Part shown: in pieces, positions 1-6,855 of the stretch
How the letters are laid out: the number at the start of each line of letters is the position of its first letter
Numbering within the stretch: position 1 is the stretch's first letter
NCBI GenBank assembly: GCA_001516045.1
Contig: LOEW01000303.1
Location: 1 to 64,000 of the forward strand
Direction: 5' to 3'
DNA: 64,000 nucleotides
Source: Desulfosporosinus sp. BRH_c37
Lineage (GTDB): Bacteria; Bacillota; Desulfitobacteriia; Desulfitobacteriales; Desulfitobacteriaceae
Notes under the pieces: generated by a model
Seen by the model: the letters and a program-made list of their open reading frames with translations, nothing else
What the model was told of the DNA's origin: nothing
Database searches by the model: none
Translations under genes and position numbers: made by a program

Positions 1-106
1 AGCGCAAAACTTGCGCCAGGTCCGCAGGACCTATCTTGCATCCTCAGCCCGCCTTCGTAGAGAACTGGGTCAACCGGATTTTATCTTGAATTGGATTGAG
101 ATCCAT
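1..106 (-). CDS. selD: Selenophosphate synthetase SelD, N-terminal part, selenocysteine-containing (runs off the window)
   Basis: Makes selenophosphate, the selenium donor used to form Sec-tRNA. ATG at 106-104 follows a GGAGG at 114-118 with a 7-nt gap. The frame reads MDLNPIQDKIRLTQFSTKAG, then TGA (44-46), then GCKIGPADLAQVLR to the window edge. This matches the SelD N-terminus (RLTQ...GAGCGCKI in E. coli), with the catalytic Cys position occupied by UGA, as in many anaerobes whose SelD is itself a selenoprotein. A normal ORF caller stops at this TGA and misses the gene. selA lies upstream on the same strand, about 1 kb away. Seen: frame, ribosome-binding site, TGA. Inferred: readthrough. 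Confidence 0.88.
20..46 (-). promoter_or_regulatory. Sec UGA codon and candidate bacterial SECIS hairpin in selD
   Basis: Eleven nucleotides after the UGA (44-46) the mRNA reads AGGUCC-UGC-GGACCU, a perfect 6-bp stem. The arm contains GGUC, reminiscent of the E. coli fdhF SECIS apical motif. Distance and size suit a bacterial SECIS bound by SelB. The fold was judged by eye only. Confidence 0.6.
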
Positions 107-179
107 TACCACACCTCCAAATCATTAGTCATTACAATTATCGCAACTAGAAGCATCATTTATTAATTATATCGGATTT

Positions 180-800
180 GTAGATGAATGCAACCGGAAG
201 TGTCTTAACACGGTCGCACGTAGTCAGAGAAAGTTTATTAGCCCGTTCGCACACGTTCCATCGCTATTCGCTTGGAGATGTAGCTAAAACGCAAACCTCT
301 GGGCTTTCTGCATGTGAACCGTTGCGTTTCTTAACGCTTCATCGCCTGCACTCATTGACGCGATTCCTCTCTCCGTGCTCTCTAAGCTAAAAAACTTCCT
401 CTGTCTTGGGTCACGGAGGCTTGGAACGACCGAGAATCCGTGCAACTTTGGAGACTGTCTTGACTTGCGTGCTGGGCTTTCTACAAATAAACATTGCGTT
501 TCTTAACGCTTTAGCTTCTACGCTCATTGACTCGATTCTTCGCTCCGTGTTTCTTTAATCAAATCGCACCGCTCTTCTCCCGTGCTGAGCTGCACCCCGG
601 GCTATGACGTTAGGACATGCTTTCTAAACATCGACACCTCTGTATCGTTGAGCATAAGTCACAGTTCGAAGACAGCATGCTTCGCTGGGTGCCTAGGCAT
701 TGCTATGGCTCGGCTTAACGCGACGCTAGGACATGGACTCCAAGCATTCGGCAACTTTGAATCGGTGCTTGGGTTGCGTCTCGAGGCTGGAACCGCATAC
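180..800. repeat. Dispersed repeat region between selA and selD, copy A
   Basis: Non-coding stretch related to 28751-28945 in the flhB-flhA gap. The best conserved core (GGGCTTTCTGCATGTGAACC... TCATTGACGC... CTCCGTGCTCTCTAAG) is at 301-390, again in degenerate form at 474-556, and at 28831-28920. No open frame has a ribosome-binding site or a recognisable product. It may be a decayed mobile or structured element. Positions 107-180 hold only the selD leader. Confidence 0.75.
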
Positions 801-852
801 TGAGCAGCAAGAACGTTTGATTATGAGATTCGTTCTATTACTTACAGAGCAG

Positions 853-1070
853 AACTTTGCGCTTACATAAGCGAACCTTCTTTGATAGAGCAGTAATCAA
901 ACTTGACTGAAGAGCGCTTTCATACGGCGGGGCAGTGTACAAGGACGTACACTGCCGGCAACCGGACACAGATGTCCGATTTGCCGGGTACCCCGCCCTC
1001 TTACTAGCAAGCTCTTGAGTCTTAGTTTGATCTGCGAGAGCAAGCAAGTGAGCGTTGTAACGCAAAGGTC
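853..1070. repeat. Long imperfect palindrome with a branched apex, next to the selA stop
   Basis: Left arm 853-915 pairs with right arm 1011-1070. Examples are ATCAAACT..ACT.AAGAGC at 896-915 against 1011-1031, and CTTTGCG.TTACA at 855-868 against 1055-1067. At the apex GGCGGGG (926-932) faces CCCCGCC (991-997) and encloses two perfect small hairpins: GGCAGTGTAC/GTACACTGCC (931-956) and GGCAA..GGACA/TGTCC..TTGCC (957-985). It ends about 25 bp before the selA stop and could be a MITE-like element or a large RNA fold. Confidence 0.7.
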
Positions 1071-1094
1071 GCTATTAAGGTGCGTGTGAGAAAG

Positions 1095-2507
1095 CTATGA
1101 CAACTCGCCCAGGCGCCGAACAATGTCCTCCCGATCCCCTTCCAACAAGGTTCTCCCATCAATCAGCACCCTATCCTTGTGAATCCGAGTTAAAATAGCG
1201 ACTGGCCCTAAACGTAAAAACTTTTCTAACTCAACGACACTTCCTTGCTTTGGGCGAATGGCACACACCCAGGTTGGGAGATCTACCGTCGGCCATGCTC
1301 CGCCTCCTACCTGAGAGAAGTCCTCTTTTAATTCAACTGAGATTGCAGGATTCGAGTGAAGTGCCCCTACAAGCTCAGACGCAGCTGATTTCAAGGATTC
1401 TATTGGGAGAGAAAGCATTCTCCAAACGGGGATCTCCTCCAATCCCCCATTTTTATATAAGAGGAGGGTCCCTTCGAGCGCTGCTAAGGTCAATTTATCA
1501 ACCCTCAAAGCTCGGGTCAATTGATTTGCCCTCAAACGTTGGACAAAGGCTTCCTTTCCCACGATGATTCCTGCCTGTGGGCCGCCAAGCAATTTATCTC
1601 CGCTGAAGGAAACGAGGGAAAGACCTGCTTTGACAGTTTGCTGAATGGTCGGTTCGAGAGGAAAACCAAGGTTTGTCCCATCAAAAAAACTTCCACTTCC
1701 TAAGTCCTCCATCACAGGCAAACCTCGCGTTTCCCCTAGCTCCACCAACTCAGTTCCAGATACGGAATGGGTAAACCCTTCAACTCGGTAATTACTTGAA
1801 TGGACTTTTAATAACACGGCCGTTTCCGGGCCGATTGCAGCCTCATAGTCCCTGAGCCAGGTTTTATTGGTGGTACCAACTTCGATAAGTTTGGCCCCCC
1901 CGGCTTTTAAAACTTCTGGAATTCGAAAAGATCCACCAACTTCCACCAGTTCTCCGCGCGACACAATAACTTCTTTCCCTTGGGCAAATGTGTTCATCAT
2001 CAAAAGCACTGCTGCTGCATTATTATTTACTACCAAAGCAGCTTCTGCCCCAGTTAGATGACAAAGGAGCTCTTCAACATGGACATAGCGTGAGCCCCGC
2101 TCCCCAGTCTCAATATTAAGCTCAAGATTACTATACATTTCGGCATGTTCTGCGACGAAACGCGCAACTTCTGGTGCCAGCAAAGCTCTTCCGCAATTAG
2201 TATGTAATACAACTCCAGTCCCGTTGATCACACGCCGCAAACTAGTTTCAGGATGTGTCAGTTCCTGTAGAAGTTGAGTTTTCAACCACGACCAGAGGGA
2301 GGTTTCAAACTCAGCATACGAATCTTTAAAATTTCGATTGACATTTTCCCTCGCTTTTTGTAAAACCTGTCGAACCCCCTGAGTTAAACGAGGCAGCTGC
2401 TTTTCATTCGTCAAAAACGGACTGAATTCTTCTTCATGCTCCAGCCGTGAAATCACTTCGTGAACAGCCGGAAGAGTCCGTAAACGCCTTTGTTTCTCTT
2501 GTTCCAC
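1095..2507 (-). CDS. selA: L-seryl-tRNA(Sec) selenium transferase SelA
   Basis: PLP enzyme that converts Ser-tRNA(Sec) to Sec-tRNA(Sec) using selenophosphate, in the cytoplasm. 470 residues, the usual length for SelA. The N-terminal helical domain (about 1-75) is followed by the large PLP domain with INGTGVVLHTNCGRALL near 94-110 and the Schiff-base lysine at Lys305 in SFSGDKLLGG. Start taken as GTG at 2507, preceded by AAGGAG about 10 nt away. Its partner selD follows downstream on the same strand but is separated by about 1 kb of repeats. The SelA-SelD pair shows that the cell makes selenoproteins; selB and the tRNA(Sec) gene are not in the window. Confidence 0.97.
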   Translation of the reverse strand: MEQEKQRRLRTLPAVHEVISRLEHEEEFSPFLTNEKQLPRLTQGVRQVLQKARENVNRNFKDSYAEFETSLWSWLKTQLLQELTHPETSLRRVINGTGVVLHTNCGRALLAPEVARFVAEHAEMYSNLELNIETGERGSRYVHVEELLCHLTGAEAALVVNNNAAAVLLMMNTFAQGKEVIVSRGELVEVGGSFRIPEVLKAGGAKLIEVGTTNKTWLRDYEAAIGPETAVLLKVHSSNYRVEGFTHSVSGTELVELGETRGLPVMEDLGSGSFFDGTNLGFPLEPTIQQTVKAGLSLVSFSGDKLLGGPQAGIIVGKEAFVQRLRANQLTRALRVDKLTLAALEGTLLLYKNGGLEEIPVWRMLSLPIESLKSAASELVGALHSNPAISVELKEDFSQVGGGAWPTVDLPTWVCAIRPKQGSVVELEKFLRLGPVAILTRIHKDRVLIDGRTLLEGDREDIVRRLGELS

Positions 2508-2705
2508 TCGATCATCACTCCTTATTGCCTACTACTACTATCGACCAATTCTCCTTAAACTAGCCAGCACGCTTTTTAGGATTTCGACAGCCCGATTAGC
2601 ATATGATAAAAGAAATCAAGCAGTAGAGTATTAACTCTATCTGGAGTTTTTATTGAACCTATCCGAGAATAACCAGACTTACTTATTTATTGAAGTTATC
2701 CGTCA
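2508..2705. other. selA leader region
   Basis: Contains the perfect palindrome TAGAGT-ATTA-ACTCTA (about 2626-2641), a possible operator, and the AAGGAG of selA near 2518. Promoter boxes are not clear. Confidence 0.4.
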
Positions 2706-2743
2706 TCTGGCCTCCGGCCTCTGACACCTGACTTCTGACTTCG
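2706..2743. repeat. CTGACTTC/CCGGC word run upstream of the zinc-ribbon gene
   Basis: Low-complexity string of CTCCGGCCTCTGAC and CTGACTTCTGACTTC words. Closely similar runs lie at 17691-17724 and 37084-37121, all in non-coding gaps and in the same orientation. Confidence 0.55.
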
Positions 2744-2756
2744 AGGAGGTATATCC

Positions 2757-2960
2757 ATGTCCAGCATCAGCTCAACTCCCGCACTAAAACAGCCAACTCG
2801 TCTAGCAGTTATTATTCCCATTAAAAGCTTTTCTCCTAAAAAAGCACGCTTCCTGCCCTGTATCTTTTGTGGTGAAACCATACAGATTAAAAAGTTTAAA
2901 GGCAAGACCGTTTGCACACATTGTCTGCTCCAAATTCCAGATATCTTTTCCTATAGCTAA
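2757..2960 (+). CDS. Small zinc-ribbon protein resembling the C-terminal tail of clostridial AbrB-like regulators
   Basis: 67 residues with a strong GAGGAGG ribosome-binding site just upstream, one of the few plus-strand genes. The N-terminal half is basic and hydrophobic (LAVIIPIKSF). The C-terminal half carries CIFCGE...KKFKGKTVCTHCL, a CxxC...CxxC zinc-ribbon pattern like the tail found after the AbrB domain in many clostridial AbrB/SpoVT proteins. No complete AbrB swapped-hairpin domain is visible, so it may be a free-standing tail or a decayed regulator. Target unknown. Existence is well supported by the ribosome-binding site; function is a guess. Confidence 0.65.
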   Translation: MSSISSTPALKQPTRLAVIIPIKSFSPKKARFLPCIFCGETIQIKKFKGKTVCTHCLLQIPDIFSYS

Positions 2961-2980
2961 AACGACGGTCCTGACGATAA

Positions 2981-3041
2981 GCACGATACTCTCCTGTGAC
3001 GAAAGCCTCCAGTGACGATAGTCTCCTGTGGAGAGTATCGC
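2981..3041. repeat. Inverted repeat CGATACTCTCC/GGAGAGTATCG leading the 50-bp repeats
   Basis: CGATACTCTCC near 2982-2992 is the exact reverse complement of GGAGAGTATCG at 3030-3040. The inner piece CGATAGTCTCC-TGT-GGAGAGTATCG recurs inverted at 42139-42166 between fliE and fliF, again beside a 50-bp unit, so it appears to be part of the same element. Confidence 0.6.
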
Positions 3042-3283
3042 CGAAAGCGCACGGCCCTTAACGAATACTATAGCGCTAAGGATGGGTTTCGCCGTAGCCG
3101 CCTATCCCAAAAGTAATACTTCGCGGCGTAGGATTAGTATCGCCGAAAGCGCACGGCCCTTAAGGAACACTTCGCGCTGAGGATTGGTTTCACCGAAGCC
3201 GCAATCCCCAAAGAATACTTACCGGCGTAGGATGAGTATTGCCGAGCCACACACCCAAAATGATACTTCGTGGCGAAGGAACG
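3035..3283. repeat. Five tandem ~50-bp degenerate repeats (100-bp higher-order unit)
   Basis: Units start at 3035, 3087, 3137, 3187 and 3236. Each follows the scheme GTATCGCCGAAGCCGC...CCCAAA..AATACTTCGCGGCGTAGGAT. Alternate units are most alike: 3035 and 3137 share GTATCGCCGAAAGCGCACGG exactly, so the higher-order period is about 100 bp. Each unit can fold through CGCCG/CGGCG. An inverted single unit lies at 42096-42146. No gene is seen in 2961-3526. Confidence 0.8.
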
Positions 3284-3371
3284 AGCTTATCGCCACACTA
3301 CAACTCATTACGCATAATCCTGCAGTGTGGATTAGGCCTAGTGTCCCTGTAGCCCACACACACGAAAACAT

Positions 3372-3503
3372 TGTTTTCGCACGGATTACCTTTCTTTCAG
3401 ACACTGTTTTCGCACGGATTACCTTTCTTGCAGATACTGTTTTCGCACGTATTACCCTTCTTGCAGACACTGTCTTCGCACGTATTAACTTTCTTGGAGG
3501 ATG
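3372..3503. repeat. Four tandem 33-bp repeats
   Basis: TGTTTTCGCACG starts at 3372, 3405 and 3438, and a variant (TGTCTTCGCACG) at 3471, giving an exact 33-bp period with few substitutions. Both strands stay open across it because 33 is a multiple of three. Neither frame has a ribosome-binding site or recognisable product, so I treat it as non-coding. Confidence 0.85.
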
Positions 3504-3526
3504 GCGTGAAGAAACCATCCAATGTA

Positions 3527-3569
3527 AATAAAGAAAAGGGAAGCATCATTAGCTTCCCTTTTCTTTATT
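3527..3569 (-). terminator. Perfect 18-bp hairpin terminator after mecA
   Basis: AATAAAGAAAAGGGAAGC (3527-3544) and its exact reverse complement (3552-3569) flank a 7-nt loop. A/T-rich outer arms make it a bidirectional rho-independent terminator; the mecA stop lies 22 bp away. Confidence 0.9.
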
Positions 3570-3590
3570 CCTACCTTCTCCGTTTTAGCT

Positions 3591-4178
3591 TTATGAAGGA
3601 TCTTTAAAAGAAGCATTAAGTGTTTGCACAGCCTTTACAGAAATGATAGCCTTCCCATGTTCAGACAGAAAAACACCGGTTGTGGCCACAATTTCTCCGT
3701 ATTCATCCAGAATTGCCTCTGCCAATAGCCTCTTTTTGCCACTACCCATACGGTTCAGGACGAGGTAATATTCTTTTTCAAACAGAAATAGTCCTGAGCG
3801 TAACTGATTAAACTCGGGTAAACGTCCGACTGCAGCTAAAACATCTTCGAAGTCGGCAAACACATAAACTAACTCTGTCACACGCCCTTTAGTGGACTTA
3901 CGAGCTACCTTCTCCTTATTAGAACCCTCAAATTGTTCTTCCTGTTTCATTATCGTGATAACAAACTCGTCGTTAGACGCCACGGTTGCCTGAATCCAAA
4001 AGGGCTGATCTAAATTAAACTCTACTTCTTCTCTGGCCTGAGCAATCAGTTCCCAAAACAATTGCTCCGTCTTCGCTGATCGTTGAAATAGATCAGCCAT
4101 CGTAATATCCCTGTCCGTCAGTTCTGTTAAAGAGATAAAAATGCGGATGGTATGCTCGTTAACTTTTTGAACACGCAT
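3591..4178 (-). CDS. mecA: Adaptor protein MecA (ClpC/Clp protease adaptor)
   Basis: 195 residues. The N-terminus MRVQKVNEHTIRIFISLTEL and the following F..LFWELIAQAREEVEF...PFWIQ segment match the N-terminal substrate-binding part of MecA. An acidic/basic linker near 85-100 leads to the C-terminal ClpC-binding domain (about 105-190). In Bacillus MecA delivers ComK and other clients to ClpCP. It starts at ATG 4178 behind AAAGGAG, has its own promoter just upstream and a strong terminator downstream, so it is probably monocistronic. Substrate in this organism unknown. Confidence 0.88.
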   Translation of the reverse strand: MRVQKVNEHTIRIFISLTELTDRDITMADLFQRSAKTEQLFWELIAQAREEVEFNLDQPFWIQATVASNDEFVITIMKQEEQFEGSNKEKVARKSTKGRVTELVYVFADFEDVLAAVGRLPEFNQLRSGLFLFEKEYYLVLNRMGSGKKRLLAEAILDEYGEIVATTGVFLSEHGKAIISVKAVQTLNASFKDPS

Positions 4179-4226
4179 ATCCCCACTCTCCTTTCCGCAT
4201 TCAAGCTCATACTCTATCTTATTCTC

Positions 4227-4235
4227 ATTATAGCA
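4227..4235 (-). promoter_or_regulatory. Extended -10 promoter for mecA
   Basis: On the minus strand TGCTATAAT (TGN plus a perfect TATAAT) lies about 50 nt upstream of the mecA start. No good -35 box is visible, which is acceptable for extended -10 promoters. Confidence 0.6.
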
Positions 4236-4285
4236 TATTACGCCTTCACTTTTTATGTGAAATATTAGTATTTATACCATGTTTC

Positions 4286-5389
4286 TTAGCTGATCCGAAT
4301 CAACTGATACTCCCTGCTTCCTAAACCAATCATTTCACCATACGAAAGTTGGATGGTCCAGTCCACATTCGGGAACAATACACGGAATTTATCGGGTTCC
4401 TCATGGCGTTTGCCAAGCTCAGAAAGCGGGTTTCCGTGCGCTTGGTTAATTAGGTCCACTGCGGCCTGATCAATCGCAATCGGATCTTTGGAAGCAAGGA
4501 TACCAATATCACTAACTATAGGCACATCGTTCCAGCTACAACAGTCACATAAAGGCGAAACGTTCGTCAAAAAGGTAATAAACCCTGCTTTTCCTTCTTT
4601 ACCTTTAAGCACACCAACAGTGTACTCAGCGATCTTTTCCTGAATAACATCGGCTTCAGTTTTCCAGTTAATCGCAATGGCGCGAACTGGGCAGGTAACC
4701 GTACACTCACCGCAACCAATGCATTTGTCTTGTGAAATTTTAGCCTTACCCTCAATGACAATGGCATCGGCCGGACACCATTTAGCACATTTGCCACAGG
4801 CTACGCAAAGCCCCTCATTGACCTGTGGCAACAAATCCGAGTGTTGCTGTTGTTTTCCACCACGGCTCCCCAGTCCCATGCCAAGATTCTTTAAAGTACC
4901 TCCAAACCCTGTCACCTCATGCCCTTTAAAATGAGTAATGGCCAAGAGCACCTCTGCCTGGACTGCGGCACTTCCAATCTTCACTTCTTTAAAGTGTTTA
5001 AGATTTACTGGCACCGAAACATAGTCTTTCCCATTTAGACCGTCGGCAATCACCAAAGGGGCCCCCACAACGGAATAATCAAAACCATTCTCAATTGCCG
5101 TCTCTAAATGATCAACGGCATTTGACCGAGAACCGACATAAAGCGTATTGGAATCGGTTAAGAAAGGGCGTCCACCTTTTTTCTTAACCTGCTCCACGAG
5201 TCGCCGCACATATTGGGGACGGACATAGGCAAGATTTCCGCGTTCCCCAAAATGCAATTTGATCGCAACAAGGTCCTTAGGCGAAATCGTCTCAAGTAAT
5301 CCCGCCCTGACAATCAAATGCTCAAGTTTTGTTAAAAGGCTTTCTCCTTGTTTAGTTTTCATGCTAGTGAAATAGACTTCCGAACTCAA
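4286..5389 (-). CDS. DUF362 domain protein with two 4Fe-4S ferredoxin clusters
   Basis: About 367 residues. The N-terminal region (about 1-190) is DUF362-like, with the characteristic KLHFGERGN, LTDSNTLY and HFKGHEVTGFGGTLKNLGMG stretches. Two CxxCxxCxxxC motifs at about 198-208 and 226-236 (numbered from GTG 5398) bind 4Fe-4S clusters. A C-terminal segment with CDCCSW follows. Such proteins are common in anaerobes; the redox partner is unknown. The longest frame begins at GTG 5398, but AGAGGAG sits 8 nt before TTG 5389, giving MSSEVYFTSMK, so I prefer that start. It lies 50 bp (41 bp from the GTG) downstream of the membrane-protein gene and is likely co-transcribed. Confidence 0.85.
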   Translation of the reverse strand: MSSEVYFTSMKTKQGESLLTKLEHLIVRAGLLETISPKDLVAIKLHFGERGNLAYVRPQYVRRLVEQVKKKGGRPFLTDSNTLYVGSRSNAVDHLETAIENGFDYSVVGAPLVIADGLNGKDYVSVPVNLKHFKEVKIGSAAVQAEVLLAITHFKGHEVTGFGGTLKNLGMGLGSRGGKQQQHSDLLPQVNEGLCVACGKCAKWCPADAIVIEGKAKISQDKCIGCGECTVTCPVRAIAINWKTEADVIQEKIAEYTVGVLKGKEGKAGFITFLTNVSPLCDCCSWNDVPIVSDIGILASKDPIAIDQAAVDLINQAHGNPLSELGKRHEEPDKFRVLFPNVDWTIQLSYGEMIGLGSREYQLIRIS

Positions 5390-5439
5390 TTTAAGCACTC
5401 CTCTTCACAATGAACGATACCCTGGACCGATTTCATAAA

Positions 5440-5895
5440 CTACCCACTTTTAAGCGAACTTCCCACAAGCTCACAGCGCACAACCTCGCGTCGTACAGGA
5501 AGATACATTAGCTTTACTTGGTCCTCTATATTAAGATGCTCATAGACGTTCTGGTCGACATAGAACTGGTTTTGTACTGAGCCAGCACGGACGTCTAATA
5601 CATAGGTCCTCGATCCAGAATCATAAGTTTTTCCTTCCACTAACCCTAGGATATAACCCGGTTGAGACAACCAATCAGGTTGGGAAAAAAATAATAGTTT
5701 AGTATAAACCCCTAAAACTCCCATCCAAATTAATACTTTCCCCGCCAGCAGTAAGAAGCCCCAAGCATCACGCGCATAACGCCACGTGCCCACAAACTTC
5801 CATATTAGTCTGAAAAGGACAAGTCCCCAAATTATACAGAGCAAGCTCAAATATGGCCAAGTCGTACTCCAAAGATAAAGATAGTAGTCTATCAT
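5440..5895 (-). CDS. Hypothetical membrane protein, about 3 TM segments
   Basis: 151 residues, not recognised. Hydrophobic segments near 10-32 and 45-70 suggest two or three membrane passes. They are followed by a soluble C-terminal part (80-151) with beta-rich sequence (TYVLDVRAGSVQNQFYVDQN) that may face outside. The start ATG overlaps the stop of a five-codon upstream ORF (ATGA), so it may be translated by coupling. A near-consensus SigA promoter is 60-90 nt upstream. It leads into the DUF362 gene, probably as one operon. Confidence 0.7.
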   Translation of the reverse strand: MIDYYLYLWSTTWPYLSLLCIIWGLVLFRLIWKFVGTWRYARDAWGFLLLAGKVLIWMGVLGVYTKLLFFSQPDWLSQPGYILGLVEGKTYDSGSRTYVLDVRAGSVQNQFYVDQNVYEHLNIEDQVKLMYLPVRREVVRCELVGSSLKSG

Positions 5896-5909
5896 TTCGA
5901 GACCGCCAT
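5892..5909 (-). CDS. Possible five-codon leader peptide coupled to the membrane protein gene
   Basis: A strong AAGGAGG lies 8 nt before an ATG at 5909 that opens MAVSK-stop. The TGA overlaps the ATG of the 151-residue membrane protein. The strong ribosome-binding site belongs to this mini-ORF rather than to the main gene, suggesting translational coupling. Too short to prove by sequence alone. Confidence 0.35.
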   Translation of the reverse strand: MAVSK

Positions 5910-5953
5910 AAATAATTCCTCCTTAATTCAGTAATAATTCTTAAGTTAAGCAG

Positions 5954-5982
5954 ATTCTATATATTTTTTGCCATAATGTCAA
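5954..5982 (-). promoter_or_regulatory. SigA-type promoter TTGACA-N17-TAGAAT
   Basis: TTGACA (5977-5982) and TAGAAT (5954-5959) on the minus strand are separated by exactly 17 bp, upstream of the membrane protein and DUF362 genes. Confidence 0.8.
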
Positions 5983-6084
5983 CATTTTCGTACTCTTACG
6001 CTGTCGTACTGTCCTGGAGAAAACGACATGCTATTTCCAAATAAACTCATTGCTGAAAACTTCCTGACAGCTTAACTTGATATT

Positions 6085-6130
6085 AAAAGTAACTCCCCCT
6101 TAGGAAAAATCCTCGCGGGAGAGTTACTTC
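6085..6130 (-). terminator. Rho-independent terminator of the secreted-protein operon
   Basis: AGTAACTC (6089-6096) pairs with GAGTTACT (6121-6128), with inner pairs CCC/GGG and AGGA/TCCT, followed on the minus strand by TTTTAAT. It lies about 70 nt after the stop of the 213-residue gene. Confidence 0.8.
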
Positions 6131-6196
6131 TCTACAATCAATAATTGTTAGAATTGTGTCAAATTAATTAGAAGGGATACAACTCTCCAGGAAGTC

Positions 6197-6838
6197 TTAT
6201 TCGCTAGTATAATCCAGGGTTTGAAGTAAATTTCCAGAACTGTCGTAGGCCTTTAAGACTATCTTAGCACCGTTCGCCAGGCTGGCTACTCCCAGCTTGA
6301 ACGTATTTTTTCCCTGGTATAGCATGTTGGTACCGTCTACGCTGACAGAGTGTACCGTCGGATCGGTGGTAACGCTTATATCGGTCAGCAGGGTATTGTA
6401 TACTTTGCCGATAGACTGGATGTGAGCATCCTGAGTAATGATAAAGGGCATCACCAGCGGTTTAGACAGGGGAACGACCGTCTGGGCTCCGGAACCCCGG
6501 TAAACCCCGTTCGTCACATATAGCCAGTACTCATTTCCTAGTGTATATGGACTCACCGGTTTGATGCTCACTGTAGTATTATCACTGGAAATACTTAAGG
6601 TGACGGGCAGCGGACTGTTATTTGCGTCGACAATATAGATATTGTTGCTTCTTACCGTGTCAGTTGCCAGTAGGCCGCTGAATTTAACTGTCCAGGATTT
6701 ATTTAAGTCATTTGTAATCCTGGTATCCCAAACACTAAAACCAGAGGGTATGGGACCCGCCAGACAAACATTAACTATTCCGATAAGCATTGCCAACATC
6801 AAGGTGAGGATAAGCGCGATTCGGTATATTTTGTTCAT
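6197..6838 (-). CDS. Secreted SbsA-Ig-like domain protein
   Basis: 213 residues. A signal peptide (IALILTLMLAMLIGIVNVCLA) is followed by an SbsA-type Ig-like domain (about 28-130: GFSVWDTRITNDLNKSWTVKF... LYVTNGV... PLVMPFIIT). A second beta-rich part (about 135-213) contains the segment DISVTTDPTVHSVSVDGTNM. The first domain is clearly related to the N-terminal domain of the 439-residue protein at 12992-14311. The gene is 17 bp behind the giant repeat protein and probably shares its riboswitch-controlled transcript. Likely an extracellular or surface partner of that protein; function unknown. Confidence 0.75.
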   Translation of the reverse strand: MNKIYRIALILTLMLAMLIGIVNVCLAGPIPSGFSVWDTRITNDLNKSWTVKFSGLLATDTVRSNNIYIVDANNSPLPVTLSISSDNTTVSIKPVSPYTLGNEYWLYVTNGVYRGSGAQTVVPLSKPLVMPFIITQDAHIQSIGKVYNTLLTDISVTTDPTVHSVSVDGTNMLYQGKNTFKLGVASLANGAKIVLKAYDSSGNLLQTLDYTSE

Positions 6839-6855
6839 TGTTAGCCCCCCTTTTG

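Noticed and set aside
184-803. Small ORFs at 184-390 and 582-803
   Set aside because: No ribosome-binding sites, no family resemblance, and they lie in the dispersed repeat that also occurs at 28751-28945.
926-997. tRNA-like cloverleaf
   Set aside because: Two hairpins in a closing stem but no T-loop, no anticodon arm and no acceptor-length stem; length and motifs do not fit a tRNA.
838-1065. 75-residue ORF on the minus strand
   Set aside because: It is a by-product of the long palindrome; no ribosome-binding site.
853-1070. Integron attC-like sites
   Set aside because: Hairpin-rich, but no integrase gene, no paired R-box consensus and no cassette structure.
3035-3283. CRISPR array
   Set aside because: The repeated units are contiguous and diverge gradually; no constant repeat with unique spacers, and no cas genes.
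3184-3531. Protein with an 11-residue repeat (VFARITFLADT)
   Set aside because: The frame comes from the 33-bp tandem repeats; TTG start without ribosome-binding site, and the opposite strand is equally open.
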